Assembly (NCBI RefSeq): GCF_019977355.1
Contig: NZ_AP024655.1
Location: 1,612,001-1,676,000, forward strand
From: Arthrobacter sp. NicSoilB8
GTDB taxonomy: Bacteria > Actinomycetota > Actinomycetes > Actinomycetales > Micrococcaceae
DNA: 64,000 bases
Direction: 5' to 3'
Part shown: piece after piece, positions 27,204-35,712 of the stretch
How the letters are laid out: each line of letters opens with the position of its first letter
How positions within the stretch are numbered: position 1 is the stretch's first letter
Notes under the pieces: generated by a model
Databases searched by the model: none
Seen by the model: only the letters and a program-made list of their open reading frames with translations
What the model was told of the DNA's origin: nothing
Program-made: the position numbers and the translations under genes

Positions 27204-28412
27204 CTACGAGGCCAGCGGCCGCCTGCGTTCCACAGCGCCGCTGATGGCCGCGACACCGAGCCCCAGGAGTGCAAGGACCGCACCCACGAGCGCGGGTGCG
27301 ACATAACCCCAGCCCCAGGCGATCACGAGCCCGCCGAGGAACGCGCCCAGGGCATTGGCGACGTTGAGCGCCGCATGGTTCAGCGAGGAGGCCAGTGACG
27401 GCGCGTCAGGAGAAGCATCAAGAAGCCTGGTCTGCAGGGCCGGGACCAGCATGGACCCGGCGGCGCCGACCACGAAGACCATGACCAGCGCCGACCAGGC
27501 CCAGTGGGCCGCAACGGCGTAGGCCACCAGGGCCACGGCCGTGGCGGGCAGCACCCAGTAGATGGTGCCCATGACGGACTTGTCGGCGATCCGGCCGCCA
27601 ACGATGTTGCCCACCACCATGCCCACTCCGTACAGGGCCACCACGAGCGGCAGCCAGGGCGCCGGGAGGCCCGCCACGGACGTCATGGTGTGTGAAATGT
27701 AGGTGTAGGTCGCGAAGAAACCGCCAAACCCGACGATGCCGACCAGAATGGCGAGCCACACCTGAAGCCGCTTGAGGGCGCCGAGCTCGCGGCGGAAGCT
27801 GGCATCGGCGTGCGGCCTCTGGAACGGGACGAACTTCCACAGCATGGCGAGCGTGATGATGCCGATCAGGCCGACCAGCAGGAACAGGAGCCGCCACCCA
27901 TAACTCTGGCCCAGCCAGGTGGCGAAGGGGACGCCGATGACGTTGGACACGGTCAGCCCGGCCATGACCATCGAAATCGCCCAGCCGCGCTTCGTCGGCG
28001 CCACAAGGGAAGCGGCGATCACGGCCGCGACCCCGAAGAACGCGCCGTGGGGCAGTCCCGCGGCGAACCGGGACACCAGCATGGAGCCGTAGTCCGGGGC
28101 GAGAAAGGAACTGAGGTTGGCGATGCTGAAGAAGAGCATGAGCCCCAAGGCCAGATGCTTCCGCGGAAGCCTGGCGCCGACGGCGGCCAATACCGGAGCG
28201 CCAACCACGACGCCGAGGGCGTAGGCCGAAATCAGGTGGCCGGCCTCGGGGGTGCTGATGTTCAGGCCCTGTTCGATCTCCTTGAGCAGGCCCATCATGG
28301 TGAACTCCGTGGTGCCGATGCCAAAGCCGCCCATGGCCAGGGCAATGATGGCGAGGGCAACGTGACGGGTGCCGGTTGTGGACGGCGCCGGGGCGTGTGT
28401 GGTGGAAGTCAT
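27204..28412 (-). CDS. MFS transporter, AraJ/DHA1-type
   Basis: A 402-residue protein with 12 predicted membrane helices. Helix 1 is followed by GIGTTEFTMMGLLKEIEQGLNIS, typical of the DHA1 arabinose-efflux-permease group (AraJ, YdhP). The loop after helix 2 reads GARLPRKHLALGLM and helix 5 carries motif C-like glycines (GLTVSNVIGVPFATWLG), which marks antiporters. The exported compound is unknown. The start at MTSTTHAP removes 16 residues of the longest frame. Its promoter may use the CATACT motif near 28466. Confidence 0.88.
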   Translation of the reverse strand: MTSTTHAPAPSTTGTRHVALAIIALAMGGFGIGTTEFTMMGLLKEIEQGLNISTPEAGHLISAYALGVVVGAPVLAAVGARLPRKHLALGLMLFFSIANLSSFLAPDYGSMLVSRFAAGLPHGAFFGVAAVIAASLVAPTKRGWAISMVMAGLTVSNVIGVPFATWLGQSYGWRLLFLLVGLIGIITLAMLWKFVPFQRPHADASFRRELGALKRLQVWLAILVGIVGFGGFFATYTYISHTMTSVAGLPAPWLPLVVALYGVGMVVGNIVGGRIADKSVMGTIYWVLPATAVALVAYAVAAHWAWSALVMVFVVGAAGSMLVPALQTRLLDASPDAPSLASSLNHAALNVANALGAFLGGLVIAWGWGYVAPALVGAVLALLGLGVAAISGAVERRRPLAS

Positions 28413-28665
28413 TCGTCTTTTCGTCGGAGTTGTGCCGGGAAGTGCCGGAGCCGGCCACATAAGTATGTTTTTAAGAACTGGGCGGGGGCGCCGGATATTC
28501 CGCAGCGGGTCCGGGCGGCCACCCCCACCATTGTCCCCTACCCGGCCCGCCCCCGCGGCCCGCCCGCCGCACGCTAGTCGCCGCCTGCGGAGCTTCCAGC
28601 CTTCTGTGGCGGCCGTCGTCCCGGCCTCCGGCGCCTGCGGCGCGCCCGGATCCGATGGCCCGCCT

Positions 28666-28671
28666 TAGACT
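28666..28671 (+). promoter_or_regulatory. -10 box, leaderless promoter of NUDIX gene
   Basis: TAGACT ends 7 nt before the GTG at 28679. Confidence 0.6.
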
Positions 28672-28678
28672 TGGGGGC

Positions 28679-29143
28679 GTGACTGGACTCATAAGCGTTG
28701 TTGGCGGCGCAGTAGTGGACTCCCTGGCGGAACCAAGCTTGCTCCTCGTGGCGCGGCGCACGGCGCCCCCGCAGTTTGCCGGAATGTGGGAGTTCCCCGG
28801 CGGAAAGGTAGAGCCTGACGAGGCGGCCGAAGACGCCCTGCACCGCGAGCTCCGGGAAGAGCTGGGCGTGCTGGTGCGGCTCGGGTCCGAGCTGCCCGCC
28901 GAATCCGCCGCGGGCTGGCCGCTCAACGACAAGGCAGCGATGAGGGTCTGGTTTGCCGAGCTCGCGGACGGTGAGCCCCGGCCGCTGGAGGACCACGACG
29001 AACTGCGCTGGCTCGACCTTCGCAGCCCCGGCGACGTCCTGGACCTGCCGTGGATCCCGGCGGACTTCCCCATCGTAGAGGCCCTCCTGGCGGCCGTCCG
29101 TGCCAGCGCCCCGCACGGCGTGGGAGCCGAACTGATCCGCTGA
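28679..29143 (+). CDS. NUDIX hydrolase, MutT-like
   Basis: A 154-residue pyrophosphohydrolase. The NUDIX box is complete: G42, E48, R56-E57, E60-E61 and G63 in GGKVEPDEAAEDALHREL. The sequence WEFPGGKVE and overall size resemble MutT, which removes oxidised dGTP from the nucleotide pool, but the substrate is inferred. The GTG start is fixed by the leaderless -10 box and removes eight residues (MARLRLGG) of the longer frame. Confidence 0.9.
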   Translation: MTGLISVVGGAVVDSLAEPSLLLVARRTAPPQFAGMWEFPGGKVEPDEAAEDALHRELREELGVLVRLGSELPAESAAGWPLNDKAAMRVWFAELADGEPRPLEDHDELRWLDLRSPGDVLDLPWIPADFPIVEALLAAVRASAPHGVGAELIR

Positions 29144-29231
29144 CCCGGACGACCCGCCCGGCGTCGTGGTGCGCCTCTCGCCAAACCGCGGGGCATGTGC
29201 CTACTCTGAACGCAATCGAGAGGAGTGGCCC

Positions 29232-30374
29232 GTGCAGGTCGGTGTCGGACGAGAGCAGCGAGCCGGAGAACGCCGGGTGGCAGCCACACCGGATACGGTG
29301 CGGCAACTGACAGCCCTTGGGCTCAATCTCCTGGTTGAGAGCGGCGCCGGAACCGAGGCAGGGTTCGCGGACGAGGCGTTCAAAGAAGCCGGCGCCACCG
29401 TGATTTCCGAACTTCCGCTCGCTGCCCTGGACGTCCTGCTGCACGTCCGTCCGCTCACCCCGGAGACCGTGGCCCTGCTTCGGCCCGGCAGCGTCACCAT
29501 CGGCCTTGCGTCGCCGGCCTCGGAACTGCCGACCGTCCGGGCGCTGGCCGCCGCGGGGATCACCTCCTTCGCCTTGGAACTGCTTCCGCGGATCTCCCGT
29601 GCCCAGTCCATGGATGCGCTCAGCTCGCAATCCCTCGTCACCGGCTATCGCGCCGTGCTCGAAGCCGCCGTGCGCTATCCGCGGTTCTTCCCGCTCTACA
29701 TGACTGCCGCCGGCACCATCCCCCCGGCGAGGGTGCTGGTCCTCGGCGCCGGGGTCGCCGGCCTGCAGGCGATCGGCACCGCGAAGCGCCTGGGCGCCCG
29801 GGTCTCGGCCAACGACATCCGCGCAGCCTCCGCCGACGAGGTCGCCTCGATGGGCGGCACCTTCATCAATCTGGACCTCGATGCGGCGGCCGAAGGAACC
29901 GGGGGCTATGCCCGTGCCTTGGGCGAAGACCGGGCAGAACGCCAGCGCAGCCTCCTTGCCCCGCACGTCGCCGCAGCGGACGTCCTGATCACCACGGCGG
30001 CCATCCCGGGCCGCGCCGCTCCCCTGCTCGTGACCACCGCTATGGTGACCGGCATGCGGGCCGGGTCCGTCGTCGTCGACCTCGCCGCGGAGTCCGGAGG
30101 CAACGTGGAGGGAGTGATCGCCGGCCAGGACATCCAGGTGCCGGTCGACGGCGGATCGGTCACGCTCGTGGGCCTGCAGGATGCAGCTTCCGCCATGCCG
30201 TCGGACGCGTCCCGGCTCTTCGCCCGGAACGTTAGCAATTTCCTCGCCCTCATGACCGACGCCGGCACGGTTGCCCCGGACTTCGGCGACGACGTCGTCG
30301 CCGGAACCTGTCTGACCCACGGCGGCGCCGTGCGGCACGGCCCCACCGCGGCAGCATTGGGAGAGGACGCATAA
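29232..30374 (+). CDS. pntAA: NAD(P) transhydrogenase subunit alpha, part 1 (domain I)
   Basis: A 380-residue NAD(H)-binding subunit of the proton-translocating transhydrogenase, which uses the proton gradient to make NADPH from NADH. It begins QVGVGREQRAGERRVAATPD and has the Rossmann motif VLGAGVAGLQAIGTAKRLGA and the conserved PVDGGSVTLVGL stretch. Genes for the three domains are separate here, as in Rhodospirillum and mycobacteria. GTG 29232 has AGGAG at 6 nt. The stop overlaps pntAB by 1 bp. Confidence 0.95.
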   Translation: MQVGVGREQRAGERRVAATPDTVRQLTALGLNLLVESGAGTEAGFADEAFKEAGATVISELPLAALDVLLHVRPLTPETVALLRPGSVTIGLASPASELPTVRALAAAGITSFALELLPRISRAQSMDALSSQSLVTGYRAVLEAAVRYPRFFPLYMTAAGTIPPARVLVLGAGVAGLQAIGTAKRLGARVSANDIRAASADEVASMGGTFINLDLDAAAEGTGGYARALGEDRAERQRSLLAPHVAAADVLITTAAIPGRAAPLLVTTAMVTGMRAGSVVVDLAAESGGNVEGVIAGQDIQVPVDGGSVTLVGLQDAASAMPSDASRLFARNVSNFLALMTDAGTVAPDFGDDVVAGTCLTHGGAVRHGPTAAALGEDA

Positions 30375-30787
30375 TGGGCCCGGTCGCGCTCCTGACAGTG
30401 GTGGTGCTCGCCGTCTTCGTCGGCTTCGAAGTCGTCTCCAAGGTGACCAGCAAGCTGCACACACCGCTCATGTCCGGCGCCAATGCCATCCACGGCATCA
30501 TCCTGGTCGGCGCCATTATCGTGGCCGGACAGGCCAGCGATCCCTGGGTGCTCGGCATAGCGCTCCTGGCAGTCGTCCTGGCCACCGTCAACCTCGTGGG
30601 CGGCTTTGTGGTCACGGACCGGATGCTGGAGATGTTCAGCGGACATAAGCGGACCCACAAACCGCAACGAAGCGGTGCCGCCAAAGCCGGCGGAGCCACA
30701 GCCGGCGGAGCCGCCGGTGACGGACGTGCCGGTGACGGGCACTCGAGTCAGGGCACCTCCGGCGGCGTGACGGGGGATGCCCGATGA
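30374..30787 (+). CDS. pntAB: NAD(P) transhydrogenase subunit alpha, part 2
   Basis: A 137-residue membrane subunit with three hydrophobic helices (residues 1-17, 33-52, 57-80) and the family motif TPLMSGANAIHGIILVGA. It forms part of the proton channel with PntB. After residue 97 the usual end is followed by about 40 extra residues rich in Gly, Ala and Asp with no predicted structure. It overlaps both neighbours (TAATG and ATGA), so the three subunits are translated as a unit. Confidence 0.92.
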   Translation: MGPVALLTVVVLAVFVGFEVVSKVTSKLHTPLMSGANAIHGIILVGAIIVAGQASDPWVLGIALLAVVLATVNLVGGFVVTDRMLEMFSGHKRTHKPQRSGAAKAGGATAGGAAGDGRAGDGHSSQGTSGGVTGDAR

Positions 30788-32157
30788 GTCTCCTAAGCCC
30801 CGAGTGGACCGCCCTGCTCTATCTTGCAGCCGCCGTCTGCTTCATCCTGGCGCTGAAGGGCCTCAGCTCGCCCAAGACGGCCCGCCGCGGAAACGCCATC
30901 GGTGCCGCCGGGGCCCTGGTTGCCGTCGTGACCGTGTTCTTCTCAGCGCGGCTGGAAAACATCCCACTCATCCTGGCCGCCATTGCCGTCGGCTCCGCGG
31001 TTGCCGTCCCCGTGGCCCGGCGGGTGCAGATGACCCAGATGCCCCAGCTGGTGGCGCTCTTCAACGGCGTCGGGGGCGGTGCCGCCGCGCTCGTTGCCGT
31101 GCTGGAACTCGGCCACAGCGAGGACCCCTGGGTCCGCCTGGCCGTGGTCTTCACCATGCTAGTGGGCGCGGTGTCCTTCGCAGGCTCGGCCGTGACGGTG
31201 GGAAAGCTGCAGGAGCTCATCAGTACCCGCCCGCTGCTGTTTCCCGGGATGCCCTGGGTCATGGGGGCGGTCATACTGGGGGCGGTCCTCTCCGGCGTGC
31301 TCGTGGTCCTGACCGGGTCCGTCGGCTGGTCGCTGGCGCTGCTGGGCCTGGGGCTCGCGGCCGGGCTGCTCCTGGTATTGCCGGTCGGCGGGGCGGACGT
31401 GCCGATCGTGATCTCACTGCTGAACGCCTTCACCGGGCTTGCTGTGGCCGCGTCCGGCGTGGTCCTGGGCAACGTCCTGCTGCTCGTCGCCGGAACGCTC
31501 GTGGGCGCGAGCGGCACCATCCTGACCAAGGTCATGGCCTCGGCCATGGGCCGCGGAGTTACCGGGATCCTGTTCGGGGCCTTCAAAGGCGGCTCGACGG
31601 CGGGTTCCACCGCCGTGAGCGACCGGCCAGTGCGCTCGTCCTCGCCGGAGGACGTCGCCGTCCAGCTCGGCTATGCCCAGCGCGTGGTGATCGTTCCCGG
31701 CTATGGGCTCGCCGTGGCGCAGGGCCAGCACACGGTGGCGGAGCTTGCCACGGCCCTGGCCGGCCGCGGCGTGGATGTGGTCTTCGCCATCCATCCCGTG
31801 GCGGGACGCATGCCCGGGCACATGAACGTACTGCTGGCCGAAGCGAACGTCCCGTATGAGTCATTGCGCGAATTGGCGGAAGTCAACCCGGAGTTCGCCA
31901 ACACGGACATCGTGCTGGTGGTCGGCGCCAACGACGTCGTCAACCCTGCGGCGAAGTCTTCCCCGGGTTCACCGATCTACGGGATGCCGATCCTGGAGGT
32001 GGTGCAGGCCCAGCAGGTGGTGTTCCTGAAGCGGTCGATGCGCCCGGGGTTCGCCGGAATCGAGAACGAACTCCTGCACGACCCCAAGACCACGCTCCTG
32101 TTCGGGGACGCCAAGGATTCGCTGGCCAGAGTGCTCGGTGCGGTCAAGGCACTCTAG
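30784..32157 (+). CDS. pntB: NAD(P) transhydrogenase subunit beta
   Basis: A 457-residue subunit: about nine membrane helices to residue 265, then the NADP(H)-binding domain III from about 280. Domain III carries VIVPGYGLAVAQGQH, AIHPVAGRMPGHMNVLLAEA and LVVGANDVVNPAA, the classical nucleotide-binding and proton-coupling segments. The complete set of three subunits implies a working transhydrogenase that balances NADH and NADPH. It is the last gene of the operon; no hairpin is evident downstream. Confidence 0.96.
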   Translation: MSLLSPEWTALLYLAAAVCFILALKGLSSPKTARRGNAIGAAGALVAVVTVFFSARLENIPLILAAIAVGSAVAVPVARRVQMTQMPQLVALFNGVGGGAAALVAVLELGHSEDPWVRLAVVFTMLVGAVSFAGSAVTVGKLQELISTRPLLFPGMPWVMGAVILGAVLSGVLVVLTGSVGWSLALLGLGLAAGLLLVLPVGGADVPIVISLLNAFTGLAVAASGVVLGNVLLLVAGTLVGASGTILTKVMASAMGRGVTGILFGAFKGGSTAGSTAVSDRPVRSSSPEDVAVQLGYAQRVVIVPGYGLAVAQGQHTVAELATALAGRGVDVVFAIHPVAGRMPGHMNVLLAEANVPYESLRELAEVNPEFANTDIVLVVGANDVVNPAAKSSPGSPIYGMPILEVVQAQQVVFLKRSMRPGFAGIENELLHDPKTTLLFGDAKDSLARVLGAVKAL

Positions 32158-32221
32158 CTTCGAGGTTTTCTGAGTCCACGGCGCTCTGACATGGAGCGGG
32201 CTTTCCGAGGCGGCGCGGGCT

Positions 32222-33400
32222 TCAAAACAGTGTGGGCTGGGCTGAACTGGAACAGGCTGAACTGGAACCGGCTGAGCCGGAGTGGGCTGTGCCCGCGGGA
32301 CCGGCGTCCCGGGTGCCTGCGTGCCCGGAAACGTCGGGGATGCTTCCGGCCGGGTACTGGGCCTCTTCCTGGCGGGCGTCGTCGTGGTTGGTGCCCCCGT
32401 CAAGATCCCTGTGGCTGAAGCCCTGCGAGCCGGAAAAACCGTGCAGGTCCTTGAAATAGCGGATGCGGCCGGCCAGCCACGCCCGATAGTCCTTGGACGC
32501 GTAGGACCCGCTGCCGTACAGGCGACGGTACTTGCCGGCCAGTTGCGGATGTTCGCGTGCGATCCACTGCATGAACCATTCACGGGTGCCTGGTTTCAGG
32601 TACAGCGCGCCGGCCGTGACGCCCGTGGCGCCGGCCGCCGCCAGGGCGCCGAAAAGGGAGTCGAGGGCGTCGTCGCTGTCGGACAGCCAGGGCAGGATGG
32701 GCATGGCCATGACGCCGCAGGGCAGGCCGGCCTCGCGCAGCCGGGAGATGAGCTTGAGCCGCGCCCGCGGCCCCGGCGTGCCCGGCTCCACGGCCTCGGA
32801 TAATTCTTCATTAGTCATGGCCAGCGAAATGCCCACCCCGACCGGCACCTGGGCTGCGGCGTGCTTCAGCAACGGGATGTCCCGGGCCAGGAGCGTGCCC
32901 TTGGTGAGGATGGACAGGGGAGTGCCGGAGTCGGCGAGGGCGCCGATGATGCCGGGCATGAGCTGATAGCGGCCTTCGGCGCGCTGGTACGGGTCCGTGT
33001 TGGTGCCGAGGGCCACGTGCTCGTGCCGCCAGGAGGGTTTGGCCAGTTCTTTGCGCAGGATTTCGGCCGCGTTGATTTTGACCACCACCTGGCTGTCAAA
33101 GTCCAGGCCGGCGTCGAAGTCCAAATACGTGTGGCTCTTGCGAGCGAAGCAGTAGACGCAGGCATGGCTGCAGCCGCGGTAGGGGTTGATGGTCCAGTCG
33201 AAAGGCATCATCGAACCGGCGACCACCTTGTTGAGCACCGATTTGGCGGTGACCTCATGGAAGGTGACCCCGGCAAACTCCGGAGTGGACACGGACCGCA
33301 CCAGCCCGGCCAGCGGCAGCAGGGCTGGTGCAGCCGGCGAATCGGCGGACAAGCCGGCCGGGGAATCGCCGCGCTCAAGTGCCTGTGCGTCCCATCTCAT
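32222..33400 (-). CDS. Rv2578c-family radical SAM protein, SOS box upstream
   Basis: A 392-residue radical SAM protein, distantly related to spore photoproduct lyase. The cluster motif CSHACVYC gives C77, C81 and C84, followed by KINAAEILRKELAK and ALGTNTDPYQRAEGRYQLMPGI, typical of the Rv2578c family. The reaction is unknown; a DNA-repair role is often suspected. A LexA box lies 9 bp before the start codon. The last 60 residues are low complexity, partly from a 15-bp repeat. Confidence 0.88.
   Translation of the reverse strand: MRWDAQALERGDSPAGLSADSPAAPALLPLAGLVRSVSTPEFAGVTFHEVTAKSVLNKVVAGSMMPFDWTINPYRGCSHACVYCFARKSHTYLDFDAGLDFDSQVVVKINAAEILRKELAKPSWRHEHVALGTNTDPYQRAEGRYQLMPGIIGALADSGTPLSILTKGTLLARDIPLLKHAAAQVPVGVGISLAMTNEELSEAVEPGTPGPRARLKLISRLREAGLPCGVMAMPILPWLSDSDDALDSLFGALAAAGATGVTAGALYLKPGTREWFMQWIAREHPQLAGKYRRLYGSGSYASKDYRAWLAGRIRYFKDLHGFSGSQGFSHRDLDGGTNHDDARQEEAQYPAGSIPDVSGHAGTRDAGPAGTAHSGSAGSSSACSSSAQPTLF
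32241..32285 (-). repeat. 15-bp tandem repeat at the 3' end of the radical SAM gene
   Basis: GCTGAACTGGAACAG (32241-32255), a one-mismatch copy (32256-32270) and a diverged third unit. They encode the Ser/Ala/Gly-rich C-terminal tail in frame. Confidence 0.75.
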
Positions 33401-33408
33401 GCCTACAT

Positions 33409-33424
33409 TCGAATATATGTTCGA
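33409..33424 (-). promoter_or_regulatory. LexA (SOS) box of the radical SAM gene
   Basis: TCGAACATATATTCGA on the minus strand matches TCGAACNNNNGTTCGA at 11 of 12 positions. It lies just before the ATG at 33400. A TTGACA -35-like hexamer at 33435-33430 adjoins it, so bound LexA would cover the promoter. Confidence 0.85.
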
Positions 33425-33451
33425 CTAAATGTCAAGGATAGCACCGGCCGA

Positions 33452-33970
33452 TCAGGACGAAGCGGCTTCGATGATCTTCTGGTCGCCCTCGTTGACGGCT
33501 TTGACCACGGCGTCGTAGTCACCACTTTCGACAGCCTTGCTGACCTTCTTGGTGGCCTTCTCGATTGCCTCGTCGACGCGGTCAAGGTAGAGGTCGTCGA
33601 CGACGGCAACCATCGCAGAGGAGCCCGGCGGCAGCCACTCGTCCGCGTTGACGCCGATGGACTTCTCCTCGTGACGCTTTGCGATGGCGCCAGCACCAGC
33701 GCCGATCCCAGCACCAATGACGCCCGAAAGCAGGAGCGGCGGAGCGAACAGTCCGACCACGAGGCCGCCGATGGCGCCGGCCGTGGTTCCGCCGGCGACC
33801 AGGCCGCCCCCGTGCTCCTTGACCTCGGTCTGGCCCGCGGCGTCACGCGACAGGACGACCGCAGCCGCTACGGCCGCGTCGTCCATGCTCTTGATCGCCT
33901 TGAAATCCTCTGCCGCCGAGTCCTCGTCGGCGTACGACGATACGAACAAGGTGTAGTTGTGCTCTGACAT
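33452..33970 (-). CDS. DUF1269-like protein with glycine-zipper segment
   Basis: A 172-residue protein. Residues 5-50 form an alpha/beta region (NYTLFVSSYADEDSAAEDFKAIKSM), residues 60-105 a Gly/Ala-rich hydrophobic pair of helices (GTTAGAIGGLVVGLFAPPLLLSGVIGAG), and the end is helical and charged (ATKKVSKAVESGDYDAVVKAVNEGDQKI). This fits DUF1269-type membrane proteins of unknown role. The start at 33970 has GGAGG at 7 nt. Monocistronic. Confidence 0.75.
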   Translation of the reverse strand: MSEHNYTLFVSSYADEDSAAEDFKAIKSMDDAAVAAAVVLSRDAAGQTEVKEHGGGLVAGGTTAGAIGGLVVGLFAPPLLLSGVIGAGIGAGAGAIAKRHEEKSIGVNADEWLPPGSSAMVAVVDDLYLDRVDEAIEKATKKVSKAVESGDYDAVVKAVNEGDQKIIEAASS

Positions 33971-34403
33971 GGTGTGCCTCCACTCGGTTCCGGCCGGCGC
34001 AGCGGCCACTCCGTCTCCTTACTCGACGCTGTCGGACCGGACCGTGCCGGACATTATCGAATCCGAACGCCGGGCGGCCTGTCCGGACCGGGGCGGTACG
34101 CACGCCGGTCGTCGCTTGGGTCCAACTCTTGCCCCGGCAGGTGCGCACCGGCAGGGCCTTAAGGCACTCTTCCGGAAAGAGCCCAGGCGGCCGGCCGGGC
34201 CGATGATGCCTTGCGGTGAACTTCGACGCCGGGCGGGTCGTTACGGAGCGGCGACAAAGGATGACCCGGGTGGTCTCGGAGGGCTATTCGGTCAAGAGCG
34301 ACTCGGCACGTTACCAATGGACGGCCAAGCCGCGATGTTAGGGCGCGTTGCTTGGGCTACGGCCTGGAGTCGCGGCGTCAGGGCGCATTGCTAGGCTGGG
34401 GCG
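33971..34403. other. Intergenic region between DUF1269-like gene and pcp
   Basis: No convincing gene is seen in these 433 bp. The last 70 bp hold two related stretches, AGGGCGCGTTGCTTGGGCT (from 34340) and AGGGCGCATTGCTAGGCT (from 34380). The second contains the pcp -10 box, so the promoter region may be a diverged duplication. Confidence 0.5.
34392..34397 (+). promoter_or_regulatory. -10 box, leaderless promoter of pcp
   Basis: TAGGCT ends 6 nt before the ATG at 34404. Confidence 0.6.
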
Positions 34404-35045
34404 ATGATTCTCCTGACCGGGTTCGAGCCGTTCGACGGCGAAACGGAAAACCCGTCGTGGGCCGCGGCCCGTTCAGCGGCAGGGCTGCTCCAATCCGAGG
34501 GGCTGGATGTCCGGGCGGTGGAACTGCCCTGCGTCTTTGGGGCATCGGCCGCGGTGCTGGAGGAGGCCCTGGAGCGCCTTCGGCCGGAGCTTGTGCTGTG
34601 CGCCGGCCAGGCGGGCGGGAGGGCGCGCATTTCCCTGGAACGGGTGGCCATCAATTGTGATGACGCCAGGATCCCGGACAACGCCGGCAACCGGCCCGTG
34701 GACGAACCAGTGGTCCGCGGCGGCCCGGCGGCGTACTTTTCGTCCCTGCCTGTCAAGGCGGCGCTCGCGGCGTTGACCGCAGAGCGGATCCCGGCCGAGG
34801 TGTCTCAGAGCGCAGGGACTTACGTCTGCAACCACGTCTTCTATGCGCTCATGCATGCCCTGCGGCTGCGTCCGGGCACGAGGGGCGGCTTCGTCCACGT
34901 TCCGTACGCGGACACCCAACTCCCGGCGGGCAGCAGCGCGCCGTCGATGCCGGCCCGGCAGATGGCGGCGGCGCTCGCCGTCGTCGTCCGCGCCGCACTG
35001 GCGACGACGACGGACCTCAAGTTCGCCGCCGGCGCAACGCACTAG
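34404..35045 (+). CDS. pcp: Pyroglutamyl-peptidase I
   Basis: A 213-residue cysteine peptidase (family C15) that removes N-terminal pyroglutamate from peptides. The catalytic triad is visible: E79 (RISLERVAIN), C142 (GTYVCNHVFY) and H165 (GGFVHVPY). It starts MILLTGFEPFDGETENPSW, the usual N-terminus, right behind a leaderless -10 box. It is a soluble cytoplasmic enzyme. A 9-bp hairpin separates it from the convergent SIMPL gene. Confidence 0.94.
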   Translation: MILLTGFEPFDGETENPSWAAARSAAGLLQSEGLDVRAVELPCVFGASAAVLEEALERLRPELVLCAGQAGGRARISLERVAINCDDARIPDNAGNRPVDEPVVRGGPAAYFSSLPVKAALAALTAERIPAEVSQSAGTYVCNHVFYALMHALRLRPGTRGGFVHVPYADTQLPAGSSAPSMPARQMAAALAVVVRAALATTTDLKFAAGATH

Positions 35046-35046
35046 C

Positions 35047-35067
35047 CGGCTCGCCGCCGGCGAGCCG
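35047..35067. terminator. Hairpin between pcp and SIMPL gene
   Basis: A perfect 9-bp inverted repeat CGGCTCGCC/GGCGAGCCG with loop GCC, directly after the pcp stop and just past the end of the convergent gene. Confidence 0.55.
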
Positions 35068-35072
35068 AACAG

Positions 35073-35711
35073 TCAGTCGAGCAGTTCCCAGACGACGCCG
35101 ACCGTTGCCGTGACGCTCGACTCGCCGGCCTCGACGGTGAGCGACTCCGCGGCCACCGCCCGCTGCATCTTCGCCACCGGGACCGGTGGCTGGAACCCGG
35201 TGTGCTGGGTGAGGGAAAGAACCCGGCCCAGGCCTGTCCCGGAGAGGGCTGCGTAGTGCGCGGCCGTGGTGCGGGCGTCCTGCCAGGCCGCCTCCCGGGC
35301 GCGGGCCTCGACCGCGGCGGCATCCGCGAAGCCGAGGCTCAGCCCGTTCAACCGGACGTCGTCGCCGCCGGCAGCCACGGCAGCGGCAAGGACCTGCGAG
35401 GACGCGGACAACCGGCGGATCCTGATGGTGAGCATGCTCGAGGCCAGGTATCCGGAAACAGTCTGGCCCCGGCCCTCCTGCCAGTTCACCTCGGCCCGGA
35501 CGTTCAGCCCGGAGGCAGAGATGTCAGCGTCCTCCACCCCGTGCTGCCGGAGCGCCGAGGTGATGGCGGCCGAACTCGTTCCTGCGTCGCCATAGGCCCC
35601 GGCCACCGTCTCCCGGCGGCATTCCACGCCAATCGACAACGTCAGGAGGTCCGGCACCGCCTCCGCGGTGCCGGTTCCGGTCACGGAGATGCTTCGCGGG
35701 TTGTCCGCCAT
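35073..35711 (-). CDS. SIMPL-domain (DUF541) protein
   Basis: A 212-residue protein that is almost wholly a SIMPL/DUF541 domain: ISVTGTGTAEAVPDLLTLSIGVE at the start, SGLNVRAEVNW in the middle and SVTATVGVVWELL at the end. Homologues form oligomers and are usually exported, but this one has no signal peptide. Function is unknown. Its ATG is 1 bp after the stop of the upstream HExxH protein gene, so the two are coupled. Confidence 0.85.
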   Translation of the reverse strand: MADNPRSISVTGTGTAEAVPDLLTLSIGVECRRETVAGAYGDAGTSSAAITSALRQHGVEDADISASGLNVRAEVNWQEGRGQTVSGYLASSMLTIRIRRLSASSQVLAAAVAAGGDDVRLNGLSLGFADAAAVEARAREAAWQDARTTAAHYAALSGTGLGRVLSLTQHTGFQPPVPVAKMQRAVAAESLTVEAGESSVTATVGVVWELLD

Positions 35712-35712
35712 G

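Noticed and set aside
28561..28665. Possible upstream start of the NUDIX gene
   Set aside because: The longer frame starts within or before the -10 box at 28666-28671, so it would not be on the leaderless transcript.
33840..34150. Arg-rich minus-strand frame over the DUF1269-like gene start
   Set aside because: Overlaps a gene with a good ribosome binding site and has no domain.
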